Positions 23,186 through 32,700 of a stretch of 64,000 nt of DNA are shown piece by piece. Where the stretch lies: NCBI GenBank assembly GCA_019722365.1, contig JADFUC010000110.1, positions 62,001-126,000 on the forward strand, written 5' to 3'. The stretch comes from Lithospermum erythrorhizon (taxonomy: Eukaryota; Streptophyta; Magnoliopsida; Boraginales; Boraginaceae). Under the pieces are notes generated by a model. The model was not told where the DNA came from and searched no databases. It saw only the letters and a list, made by a program, of their open reading frames with translations. Both the position numbers and the translations under genes were made by a program. Within the stretch, counting starts at the first letter, position 1, and each line of letters starts with the position of its first letter.

Positions 23186-25085
23186 TAGTAGCCATACCTT
23201 TATCTTTGTGGACATATTTATTAAAAGGCGTTGTGTATTTTCTTAACGGGGTTAGAAGAAAGGCTATTGACAAAACTCCTTATGAATTGTGGACAAATAG
23301 GAAACCTAATTTCGCGTATCGTGTGTTTGGGGTTTAGCCGGGTATGCAAAAAAAGTCCTTATAATCAACATAAAAAGAAGCTCGATTCAAGAACCATATC
23401 AGCAATTTTATAGGTATGCAGAAAAGTCAAAGAATTTTTTTATATTATTGTCGTAACCGTGGTGTCTGAGGATAGTTGGGAAGCTGGTAATGTGCGGTTT
23501 TATTGAGAATGGTCGTATGTCGGTGGAAGTAGGGAACCACCAGTGAGTTTAACGAGAAGCAAGTGGGAGGCTAGCACGTCTGGTGTTTGCCAAATCCAAA
23601 GATGTATCCTCGAAAATGGGTGACCTTGTGACAGAACTATTGATAAAATACTATCAGTAAAGTCACTAATGAGCAAGTGTCAGAAATGAACCAAAAGAAA
23701 TAGCGTCAAGAAAGTCTTCCAAGGCAGAAAATACCGGCAATTTCTTATGATTATGTGGTTTATTCACTTGAACATGAATGTGACTTGGCGTTGATAGAAT
23801 GGGTTTCTTTCCGTGAAGCCATGGAATGTAACAATTGAGAAAAATGGTTAATCTTTATGAAAGATGAGTTGAAATGAATGGATGACAACAAAGTGCGAGA
23901 CTTAGTTGGAGTTGCTGAAGGTTGAAATAGTCGGTTGTAAATGGATCTTGAATCAAAACAAGAATCTAAAGGCAATATTATAACTTTCAAAGGCAGGACT
24001 TGTTGCTAAAGGAGTTTGACTCGAGAAGGAAGGTGTTGACTACAAAGAAACATACTCCCCGGTTTCTAAGAAGGATTCTTTAAGAATTTTTGGCATTAGT
24101 GGCTTTCGTGTCGAAGTTTATTTGGGCAAGAAGCGTTGGTGTGTAAGCTAAAGAAGTCGATATATGGACTAAAGCAAGCTTCCGAACATTGTCTAAGTTT
24201 AAAAATATCATTCTATAAATGGCTTCCCAGGAAAACACCGATTTAGTAGGTGTATCTTCATGAGGGTAGAGTGAGATAAGTTTATTACTTTGTCCGCATA
24301 TGTTGATGACATTCTAACTGCTTCTTAATATTGATGGATTATTACATGATGTAAAAATTTCTCCCAATAACTTTAGTAGTGTGGGTGAGAAGCGTCATAT
24401 GTGATTGGCATTGAAATATTCATGGCGGTCCCCGAGGAATATTAGGTTTTATCCGCGAAAAAGCTTACATGATAAAGTTTAGAGGTTAGAATGAAAAAGA
24501 AGTGCTTTCTTCATGGAATTGTTGATTGAGAGGGACAAGTTTGCTTAGTTTGTTCAGTCTTTAAATAATTTGGAACGAAGTAATGAAAGATATTCCCATA
24601 AATTCGATTAGTTGGGATGATGTATCTTTCATCGTGTACTCGACCCGGATATAGAACTTTGTAGTTGGTATGCTTGGTCAATGTCAAGTAATCGGAATGG
24701 ACATTTCAAAGGCTGCCAAAGAAAGATCGCTTAGGTATTTAGAAGGTACTAAGAACTACATCTTTACTTATAAAGGTCGGATATTAACCTCGAGGTGATT
24801 GGTTATTGAGATTGAACTTCTACAGGCGGATGCTTGGACTCGAGAAATCCACGTTTGGCTCATGTTTTTATTAGGCTGGAGGGCATATTATCGAAAAGTG
24901 GAAGCTTGATCGGTTGTTACTCTTCATTTATGAAATGCAGTCGTTGCGTCTTTGAGGCAACAATTCCACTGAAGTTTAGGTGGTTGGAACTTTATCTAAA
25001 GACTTGGAATTGTCGACAGTAGCAGTCATTTGAGAATTTATTGTGATAATTATGCAGTTCTCTTCTTCTTTAAAAATGAATAGTA
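23186..25085 (+). pseudogene. Copia-2 integrase end, reverse transcriptase and RNase H
   Basis: It starts with the codons for LSLWTYLLKGVVYFLNGVRRK and TPYELWTNRKPN (23195-23330), continuing integrase exactly where 10036 left off. Reverse transcriptase pieces follow: GCKWILN (about 23935), a YVDD catalytic box that is still intact at 24299-24310, and VIGIEIF (about 24400). RNase H pieces run to 25060. Frameshifts occur roughly every 50-100 bp. The polypurine tract and 3' LTR are missing; homology to Copia-1 ends near 25085. Confidence 0.88.
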
Positions 25086-25263
25086 TGGTGGGGTATATGT
25101 TAGTGATGTGGATGAAATAGAAAAGTGAAATATTCTTTAAAAAATTAGCTATTGTAGGATGTAATGATTTTTGAAGATATTTGATAAATGAGATATGAAT
25201 ATTATGATGTGGAAGGGTGTTTTTAATTTTTTGAAAAACTAGCTATTGGTGATTATCTAACAA
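25086..25263. other. Short AT-rich spacer
   Basis: It contains two similar phrases, 'aaaaaattagctattg' (about 25140) and 'gaaaaactagctattg' (about 25233), and nothing else recognisable. It lies between the truncated Copia-2 and a CACTA terminus. Confidence 0.4.
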
Positions 25264-25625
25264 CACTACTAGAAAACAAAAGAAATGCGGCCCGATACCG
25301 GCGCTCGACTTTATGCTAAGTATCGTAGAGTGCATTCAGTAAATGATTGAAGCCGAATTTAGCGACAATAAATGCAAATACTGACGGTATACCCGACTCC
25401 CAAACATAGCGACTTGACCCGTTTCGTTCGGGTACTTCGACGCGATACGGCATATAGATCCATACTTGATTTTTTTAATATCTTTTTCATTTATTTTAAA
25501 CCCGGCCTTAATCTTGACATGAAAAGATAATTTAATTTATTTTTACGACACTAACTTACGTCACGGAAAATAATATAATTTATTTTAAACCATCATTTAA
25601 CCGACACTAAAGTATATTTTAAGTT
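25264..25625 (+). mobile_element. CACTA end fragment
   Basis: CACTACTAGAAAAC at 25264 is a textbook CACTA terminal motif, followed by 'gcggcccgataccggcg', 'ctgacggtatacccgac' and 'ggtacttcgacgcgatacgg', subterminal-style words. No matching ..TTTTCTAGTAGTG end was found downstream before the duplicated host sequence starts at 25631, so it is a truncated end, a different copy from the 13-kb element. Confidence 0.6.
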
Positions 25626-25630
25626 TATTG

Positions 25631-26255
25631 GATAAATTAAAAAGACAAACAACTAATGGAACAAATTGAACTTTCAGACATAGATTGTAGTAAATTAAGT
25701 TAAATTTAAAGTTCACCTTATATGGGATTCTATTTTTTAATTATGTTTATCTAGGATAATCGAGGTTAAATGATTCACATTGAATTGATTTATCGATCTA
25801 GATTTACCTTGTTTTCACTAACTCCAAATTAATTCATAATGTAAGTGAATTATATTAGTTATATATATTTCATTTTATACCTCAACGAATAAAATACTCC
25901 GTAGTATCCAAAAAATATTTAAAACAAACACATCTAAATTCACCTCAAAGGTATTCTCTTTATGAGTTTTAAATGTTCAACTTCACTATCTTATTATTAG
26001 TGGAGAAATTTAGCAAATCATAGCACGTTGGCCATCTTTATTTGAAGCATATTTACGTTTATGAATTTTTAGCTTGCATACCACTTTTCAAACCCCTTGT
26101 TTGAAAAATACTCTTGAAATCTTGAACATTTATTTTACTTCGTCTTCTTTATCTGACCACCCCACCCCCCATTAATTCCAGCGCCCTCCCCACCAGTACC
26201 ACCAAACAACCACTCCCCTAGTCCCCTCCTTCTTGTTCAAATCTGATGCTGAAAG
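25631..26255 (+). repeat. PPR-locus duplication, copy 1, blocks A and B
   Basis: Block A (25631-26010, from 'gataaattaaaaagacaaac') matches 32127-32700 in order, and block B (26064-26250, from 'tttttagctt' to 'cccctccttctt') matches 35074-35275. Together with 30502-31870 they reproduce the upstream flank of the intact PPR gene. The copy is interrupted by the LINE. No coding sequence lies in blocks A or B. Confidence 0.82.
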
Positions 26256-26284
26256 GGACCAAATGATTGAGGCTTAGTGCCACG

Positions 26285-26490
26285 TCAGCCCTTGAGGGCA
26301 TGCATATGCTAGGGTTTATGAAGAAATTGATGTCATGGATGAGCATGGGAATGAATTTCAGCAGAAAGTTGTTTATAAATGGATTCCTCCGAAGTGCACT
26401 CACTGTAAGGTGTTTGGGCATAGATGCTTCCATGGAGATGCGCCTCCAGCAGTTTCTCATGTACCAAATCAGCCTTTTGTAAAGCGAATA
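26285..26490 (+). pseudogene. LINE ORF1 fragment with zinc knuckle
   Basis: The frame from about 26300 reads YARVYEEIDVMDEHGNEF.. and then YKWIPPKCTHCKVFGHRC, the C-terminal CCHC-type knuckle found in plant LINE ORF1 (zf-CCHC_4-like, usually 'Y.WkP..C..Ck.fGH....C'). ORF1 product binds the LINE RNA. The N-terminal RNA-binding domain is missing and a stop occurs at about 26491. Confidence 0.75.
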
Positions 26491-26885
26491 TGCTAAGACT
26501 GCTCTAAGCCCCTTACAAACTTGTGATGCTAGGATTGGGATTGGTGGCTTGAATAATCCTGGCACTTCATCCAAGCAGTATGAGGGTGGAGTAATGCATA
26601 ATCAAAAGATTGTGCATATTGATTACTCTGGTGCAGACGGATGGTATTGTCATCACGGATGTCTCTAGCCCCTTCCAACCCTCTAAAGTTATCACTAAAA
26701 ATGCTTAAGAGAAATGGAAGAAGGGAATAGACAAGTGGAGGTGAATAAGCTCAGTCAAACTGCTAGGGTCAGGAAACCTTCAGCATATCTGAAATGACGA
26801 TTTCATTCTAGAATATTAGGGGGATTAACTGCCTCGTAAGCAATATAAAATTAGAAAAGTTAGTAAAAATTTTTATATTTTCTGT

Positions 26886-27707
26886 TTGTTAGAAAATAAG
26901 CTTCGTACTGATAGTGTTGATAAAACTAGTAGTATAATTTTTCCAAATTGGATTTTTGTACATAATTTTGTTCCCAATTGTGTTGGTCGCATTATGGTGA
27001 GCTTGAATCCTGATAAAGTTGATGTAAAAATTGTCAGTAAAGATTCTCAGCATATTTTGGTGCATGTCAAGATGCTGGTGCATAGTAAGTTGGATTTCTT
27101 TCTTTCTGCTATGTATGGAAAATGCACTCCTGTGGATAGAAGGGGTTTATGGTCATCACTATCTGAGGTTGTAAGCAAAGTTGAGGGGTATACATGGATA
27201 ATTGGGGGTGATTTTAATATTGTGAGAAATGTTACCAAGTCTGTTGGTGGAGGTGTGCGTGATGCTATGGGTATGAAGGAGTTTAATGATTGTATTATGA
27301 ATAGTATCATGGAGTTACCTCATACTGGGTGTGCTTTTTCTTGGAGCAGAAATTGGGAGGAAAATGGCATGGTTCGGATGCTTGATAGAGTATTATGTAA
27401 TATGGAATGGCTGCATCAGGCGGTTGGATGTAGAGTGAATGTTCCAATTGCACAAGAATCTGATCATTGTCCTCTTGATATGTCTCTACACTGTGATGTT
27501 CCAAGTGATCCGAAGCCATTTAAATATCATCACTTCCTGTCTTTTCATGAATCTTTTCAGAACATTGTTGCTGGTGTGTGGGGCGAAGAGGTTGATGGGC
27601 ATGAGTTTCACAAGCTACAACATTATTTCAAGAAGGTCAGATCCAAGCTCAAGGAATTGAACAAGGTTGCTTTCTCCAATATTAGTGTTAGAGTGGTTGA
27701 AATGTAG
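26886..27707 (+). pseudogene. LINE endonuclease domain
   Basis: Open for 273 codons and matching the endonuclease/exonuclease/phosphatase fold: FFLSAMYGKC (about residue 74), WIIGGDFNIVRN (about residue 105), GCAFSWSR and DRVLCN (about residues 148-170), and ESDHCPL (about residue 191), the last containing the catalytic Asp-His pair. The enzyme nicks target DNA to prime reverse transcription. The N-terminal strand with the first catalytic residues lies in the damaged sequence before 26886. A stop at 27705-27707 separates it from the reverse transcriptase. Confidence 0.9.
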
Positions 27708-27722
27708 CATTAATTTGAAGAA

Positions 27723-30394
27723 GTGCAACATCAAATCTTAAGTGGTAATATAAGTGGAGACATTCTTAGCAGAGCCAAGGTGATTGGCAAAGAGTACAAT
27801 GTGCTATGTAATGATGAATGCGATTTCTACAAGAAGAAGGCTAGAATGGCTTGGTATAAGGATGGTGATGAAAACACTAAACTGTTTCACTCTGCTATGA
27901 AGGTGAATCAAAGCAAAAATTTGATTACACAAATACATAATGAGCAGGATGAACTCATCATTTCTTATGAAGGTGTGAAACAGGTTGCAATCAAATTCAT
28001 TGAAAATTTGTTCACTAGGTAGAGCACTACTAGTAATAAGAAGGCTATTATTGAAGTTGTTGTATGTAGAAGAGTGGATTCTAGTGATTTCAGGGAGTTG
28101 CAAAAACCTGTCACTGCTAGTGAAATTGAAGAGGTCTTCTTAAACATGAAAAGTGGCACTGCACCTAGTCCTAATGGGGTTTCTCTTGAATTCTACAAAG
28201 ATTCTTGGAGCATTACAAAAGAGTCTGTTGTTACTGCTATTATGCAGTTTTTTGCTACATGCCATTTGCCTAGGTTTGTCAACTACACTGCCCTTACTCT
28301 CATTACTAAAGTGAAATAGCCGTATAGTATGAAAGATTTCAGACCAATATCTTGTTGTAATGTTATATACAAGGGTATTTCTTCAGTTATTGTGCACAGA
28401 CTAAAGAAAATGTTGCACAAGATTGTAGGAGTGCACCAAACTGCATATGTCCCTGGAAGGAAAATCTCTGATGGTATTTTGTTAATACATGAATTAATGG
28501 ATGGGTATTAGAAACAGTCAGGGCAGCCTAGATATATGTTGAAGGTAGATTTCATGAAAGCTTATGATTCGGTTGATTGGGATTCCTTGTGGTTGATTTT
28601 GCAGACTCTAAATTTTCCTCCAAAGTTTATTGATTGGATTAAAACATGTGTTACCTTGGCTTGGTTTTCTATTAATCTTAATGGATCTCACCATAGTTTC
28701 TTTTCAAGCTCTGAAGGACTTAGATAGGGAGACGTACTATCTCCCTATCTCTTTATTATTATCATGGAGTTATTTGATGGTCTTATGCAGTTGATGATCA
28801 AGAACAAGTCTTGTGGCTTCAAGTTCCATCCAAAATGTCAGGAAATTAATCTCACCAACATTTGTTTTGCTAATGATCTCTGTATTGTTAGTGCTGCAGA
28901 TAGGAATTCTCTTAAGGCCATTTTGGATGTTCTCAAGCTATTTGGGGATGTTACTGGTTTGCATCCAAATCTTAACAAAAGCTCCTCTCTTTTTGAGGCA
29001 TCTCAACTCAGCCTGAAGATACTTTATGTGGTCTCATTGGCATTCCAAAGGCTGCTCTTCCTGTTAGATACTTTTGGATTCCTTTAAACACTAAGCACTT
29101 GAATGTTGTTGACTATAGGCCTCTGGTAGATAAAATTAGAAGAAAGATTGAAGGGTGGAGTTCCAAGCATATAAGCTATGCTGGCAGGCTGGTTCTCATT
29201 CATTCTATTTTCTTTGGCCCTGTGAATTATTGGTGTCAACCGATTTTCATTCCTAAAGTAGTGTGCAAACAAATTGAGAAGATTATCAAAAGTTTTTTGT
29301 GGAGGGGCAGGTCAGAGGGTAAGGGTGCATCTAAAATTAGCTGGAAAACTGTCATTCTACCAAAAAAAGAAGGTGACCTTGGTGTAAAGAGCATTGCAGA
29401 ATGGAATCTCACTTGTATGTCTTAACATCTATTGAATATCTGTAGAAATAAAGAGGGCATGTGGATTAAGTGGATCAATACATTCAGGTTGAAAGGCAAA
29501 TCTGTGTGGGGAGTTCAGCCCAAAAGTACTGATTCCTGGACTTGGAGAGAATTGTTGAAACTCAGAGTTTCTCTCAAACCTTCTATTCAGTATGCAGTTG
29601 AAAATGGAGAGAATATCTCTTTTCTTTTTGATAATTGGCATAAATTGGTGATCTTGAATGAGAATTTGAGTAGCAGAGATATTAGCTTGCTTATAATTGA
29701 TCCTAATGATTCTGTGGCCAGTGCCCTTAAGAAAATCAGATGGCCTAGAGGAAGACATACTTCTGAAATGCTTAGTGTGTGTAAAGGAGGCATTCTAGAA
29801 CTCAATCCAAATTGTTGTGATGTTGTTTTATGGAATGGAGCTCTTAATGTCAGCTCTTCTGCAATCTGGAATGCTATTAGAAGAAAACAGCCACAACCTA
29901 TGTGGTATAATCTTGTTTGGTTCAAAGGTAGCATTCCAAAGTATTGTTTTATATTGTGGCTACTGTGTAATGGTAAAATATAGACCAAAGATAGGCTGTG
30001 TAGTTAGGAGGTTGTGGAGGATAGTAAATGTGTGTTCTGTGATGAGGTCGAAAATGCGAATCATCTGTTATTTGCTTGTCATTTTTCTGCTTGCATTTGG
30101 AGAAGACTATTGATGTACATGAAAGTTTTTCATTTGCCTGGAATGTGGGATCAAGAGGTGCAAATAATTTTACAAAATGGGTTGACAAACAACTTTCGAA
30201 ATTAGGTGAGGAAGCTGGTGACTAGTAGTGCTGTCTATAACATTTGGAATGAAAGGAATCAAAGAATTTTCCAGCAGAAGTCTATAGATAGTGAGTATAT
30301 TGTTGGAAAAATTGTTAGTAGTGTTAGGAGTAGGGTCAATACTTGGAGGAAAATCCCAAGAACCAAAGTCAATTGGCTCGTATGTATAGAATGA
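27723..30394 (+). pseudogene. LINE reverse transcriptase and zf-RVT domains
   Basis: The same frame or nearby frames give KKKARMAWYKDGDENTKLFH (about 27830), DFRPISCCNVIYK (28333), QTAYVPGRKISDGI (28437), LKVDFMKAYDSVDWD (28540, first catalytic Asp), LR-stop-GDVLSPYLF (28720) and FANDL (28866-28880), where the normal catalytic FADD is changed to FAND. The zf-RVT region is AIWNAIRR..WYNLVWFKG..PKYCFILWL (29860-29970) and CVFCDEVENANHLLFACHF (30030). Stops lie near 28020, 28318, 28510, 28725 and 29424, so no full ORF2 is made. Confidence 0.92.
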
Positions 30395-30502
30395 GATTTC
30401 TCACATAGCATTTTTGATGTTTAGTGAGATGTGTGATACGGGTATGCCCCATAATTTTGTATCTCATTTGTTCAATACAATCTAATTTTGGAACAAGAAA
30501 TC

Positions 30503-30904
30503 TCTCATTTTATCATATTTGTCTTCCCTTATACTTAAGGTTAATTGTTAAAAATGAAATTATAAGATAATATGTGCGAAGTTAAATTTATTAGGTAAAT
30601 GTTTAAGTCATGAAATTGTCCTTGTAATTGGCCCATGAAATGGCCTTTAGCACTCTTTTTGACGGAGAAAATTTTGACTGAAAGTGGGACTAAAGTGCAC
30701 GTTTTTCCCCCACCCGATATTAGGGCCCAATGTGCAGCGTTACCGATAAATCTTAAGTGTTGAAAATCTGTGTTGACCCAATAGTGTAGTGTACCAGGCC
30801 TATACTTTTCCGTTTAAACTAATAGTAACTAAATTGCACCTTTTGTACTAAATATTTACTGGGACTAAAGTATAACTTGCACATATTATATTTTGGCAAT
30901 TTTA
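30503..30904. other. Short flank and a ~350-bp insertion
   Basis: 30503-30540 matches 35454-35500 upstream of the intact PPR gene. The next ~350 bp (30545-30900) have no counterpart there and contain 'gggactaaagt' twice (30690 and 30859) near phrases such as 'aaagtgcacg' and 'aaagtataac'. It may be a small non-coding transposon, but no terminal repeats were established. Confidence 0.4.
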
Positions 30905-31524
30905 TTTCCATTATGATATAATGAAAAATAATATGATATTATTATATTATAAGGCTTATTCAAAATCCTCGAATTAAAAATTACCTCATGGAGAATCTAA
31001 TTTCTCCCTTTACATTTACATTCAAATTAGAATTAAAAATGGGTTGGTATAAAAATTGGCATTTCCTCCATTTTTGCAGTGTTGAAGCCAGTGTCCATTT
31101 CCAAGCACTCATTCTGGTGCATGAAACTACATACATAGCAGATATATCACACTTTGTCCATAATTTCTTCAACACTGTTCATTGTGCTTTTTCTTCAATA
31201 GGTCCATGAAACTCTTGCAAGCATTTAACATCCCTAACAATTTTCGAAATTTGCAATAGATGATGACATATAAAATGTAATGGTGAACGAGGTAATTGCC
31301 GTCTAATCGAGTTGCGTTTTAGTTTGAATAATTACGTTGTTATTTGCGTATTAGTCGACTCTCAAGGAATGACACAAATATTCTAGTATTGTTAGCATGA
31401 TTAAGAAGTATGAATATTAAGATGAAGAGAAAAATGAGTGTTAATGAAGAGAAGAATATTTTTTGTAATTTGCTATAAGCGCACCAGCTTGATAAATTTT
31501 AGCCCCACATTTATAAGTATAGTA

Positions 31525-31580
31525 TTTGAGGAAGTTTCAGTTAAGGGCAAAAATAGTCATTTGACAACAAATTTTTACTA
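31525..31580 (+). repeat. MITE-like arm, copy 2
   Basis: 'aagtttcagttaagggcaaaaatagtcatttgac' shares the right-arm motif of the elements at 18706-18796 and 54250-54510. Only this arm is evident here. Confidence 0.45.
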
Positions 31581-31719
31581 TTTCGGTGTGCTTTTAGTCG
31601 AACTCATATTTTTTGTTATAACAATTTGGAAATGAATATTTAGACTAAAAAAACAAAAACGAAATATTTTTCGAATAAAATTTTACAACCATGATATTTT
31701 GCCAAAATTCTCCGTTTCA

Positions 31720-31870
31720 ATGAGCTCCCAAGAACTATGGTCTCCTCTAGAGAAGAAATGCATCTTCCTCCTTCAATATCAAAAACTTACAAGAGCTACT
31801 CTTCTTCAACTTCAAAGCTTTTTCATGCTTGAAACTCTCTCGAGAAACCAATCTCAGCCTCATCACAAAT
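31720..31870 (+). pseudogene. Truncated duplicate of the AHG11-like PPR gene
   Basis: The start ATG (31720) opens MSSQELWSPLEKKC, nearly identical to the first residues of the intact gene at 36634. The match runs about 150 bp to 'cagcctcatcacaaat' and then ends abruptly, before any PPR motif. A one-base difference after 'cttcaaagctttttcatg' already shifts the frame. It is the stump left at the breakpoint of a tandem duplication and makes no PPR protein. Confidence 0.9.
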
Positions 31871-32126
31871 CGCCAAAGTTTCTTGTCTTTTGTCATGAAA
31901 AATTGAATGTAGCAATGTTTCTGATCCATGAAGTCTGTCTTGGCATGTATGACCTTAATTTATTATTATTTATTATTAGGTGTCCTGACATTTTTACCTC
32001 TATATTCCATATTTAGCGTAACCTAACAACTGAATGCCAAAATTGTCTTTATGTGAAACAGGTTCCTTCCTAATAAATTTTAATGGATAACAAGGAAAAT
32101 TAAAAAGTAATAAAAATAGTTTCATC
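31871..32126. other. Duplication junction region
   Basis: AT-rich, without match to the PPR gene or to block A. The junction of the tandem duplication lies here. Confidence 0.4.
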
Positions 32127-32700
32127 GATAAATTAAAAAGACAAACAACTAATGGAACATATTGAAATTTCAGTATGATTGAAGTAAATGAATGTTAATT
32201 TTCAAGTTTATCTTGTATGGGATTTTATTTTTTATGTTTACCTACGATAATATGTTAAAATGATTTCATATTGTGAATTTTCAGATCATTTTTCTGACTC
32301 CTAATTAATTCCATGTAAGTGAATTATATTACCTCCTTTTTCTAAATTAATTAAGCTTTTCTGATTTTGAGGCAACTTTAATCATCAATTGCTTTTTATG
32401 TACATTATGAAAAATTACAAGAAAATAATATTATGAAAATATTTTTTAAAAGCCGAGAATTCAATGATATCAATTTATTTTTGGATTAATGAATAAAAAA
32501 GTAATTTGTGTCAGCTTAACAACCTTGATAAAAGCGTCGATTAATTTGAAATGGATGGAGTATTAGTTATATTTCATCTTAGTTAACCTAGATTTACCAC
32601 CTTAACAAATAAATCTCCATTGTATCCAAAAAAATATTTTAAAATAGTCATGTAAATTCACCTCTAATATTCTTGACTTTTTACTCATTAGTAAGCATGG
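32127..32700 (+). repeat. PPR-locus duplication, copy 2, block A
   Basis: It aligns with 25631-26010, including 'aaattaaaaagacaaacaac', 'tgtaagtgaattatatta' and 'gtaaattcacctc', with the MITE at 32331-32571 as the only large difference. Confidence 0.82.
32331..32571. mobile_element. Stowaway-like MITE
   Basis: It begins 'cctcctttttctaaa' after TTA and ends 'gaaatggatggagta' before TTA. The paralogous site at about 25855 reads 'gaattatattagttatat' without it, so the empty site is visible. The ends resemble worn CTCCCTCCGT../..GGAGGGAG Stowaway termini, which target TA. About 240 bp, no coding capacity. Confidence 0.8.

Larger units (their letters stand above)
7885..25085 (+). mobile_element. 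Copia-2: second copy, split by a CACTA element
   Basis: The 5' LTR (7885-8247), primer-binding site (8250-8261), a leader with tandem repeats and the start of integrase (9530-10036) are in place. The element is then interrupted at 10036 and resumes at 23186 within the same integrase sentence, running through reverse transcriptase and RNase H to about 25085. Gag and protease are missing between the leader and integrase (junction near 9530), and the 3' LTR is missing too. Copia-1 and Copia-2 are homologous but differ by many indels, so they are separate old insertions of one family. Confidence 0.88.
26255..30502 (+). mobile_element. Non-LTR retrotransposon (L1-type LINE), degenerate
   Basis: In order: an ORF1-type zinc knuckle, an AP-endonuclease, a reverse transcriptase and a C-terminal zf-RVT domain, the usual arrangement of plant L1-type LINEs. 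The 5' end is truncated inside ORF1. The right limit is placed at about 30502, where sequence matching the flank of the intact PPR gene resumes ('tctcattttatcatatttg', compare 35452). The LINE is absent from the paralogous site in copy 2. It is far better preserved than the Copia and CACTA copies, with long open stretches, but has several stops. Confidence 0.92.
30905..31870 (+). repeat. PPR-locus duplication, copy 1, block C
   Basis: It matches 35500-36780 nearly continuously, for example 'cctcatggagaatctaat', 'aatgttgaagccagtgtcc' and 'ggtccatgaaactcttgcaa', up to and past the PPR start codon. Compared with copy 2 it lacks the 97-bp insert at 35816-35912 and several smaller stretches. The right end at about 31870 is the breakpoint where PPR homology stops. 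Confidence 0.9.

Noticed and set aside
28022..28040. 'gcactactag' as a CACTA terminus
   Set aside because: It lies inside the LINE reverse transcriptase coding sequence and is not followed by subterminal repeats.
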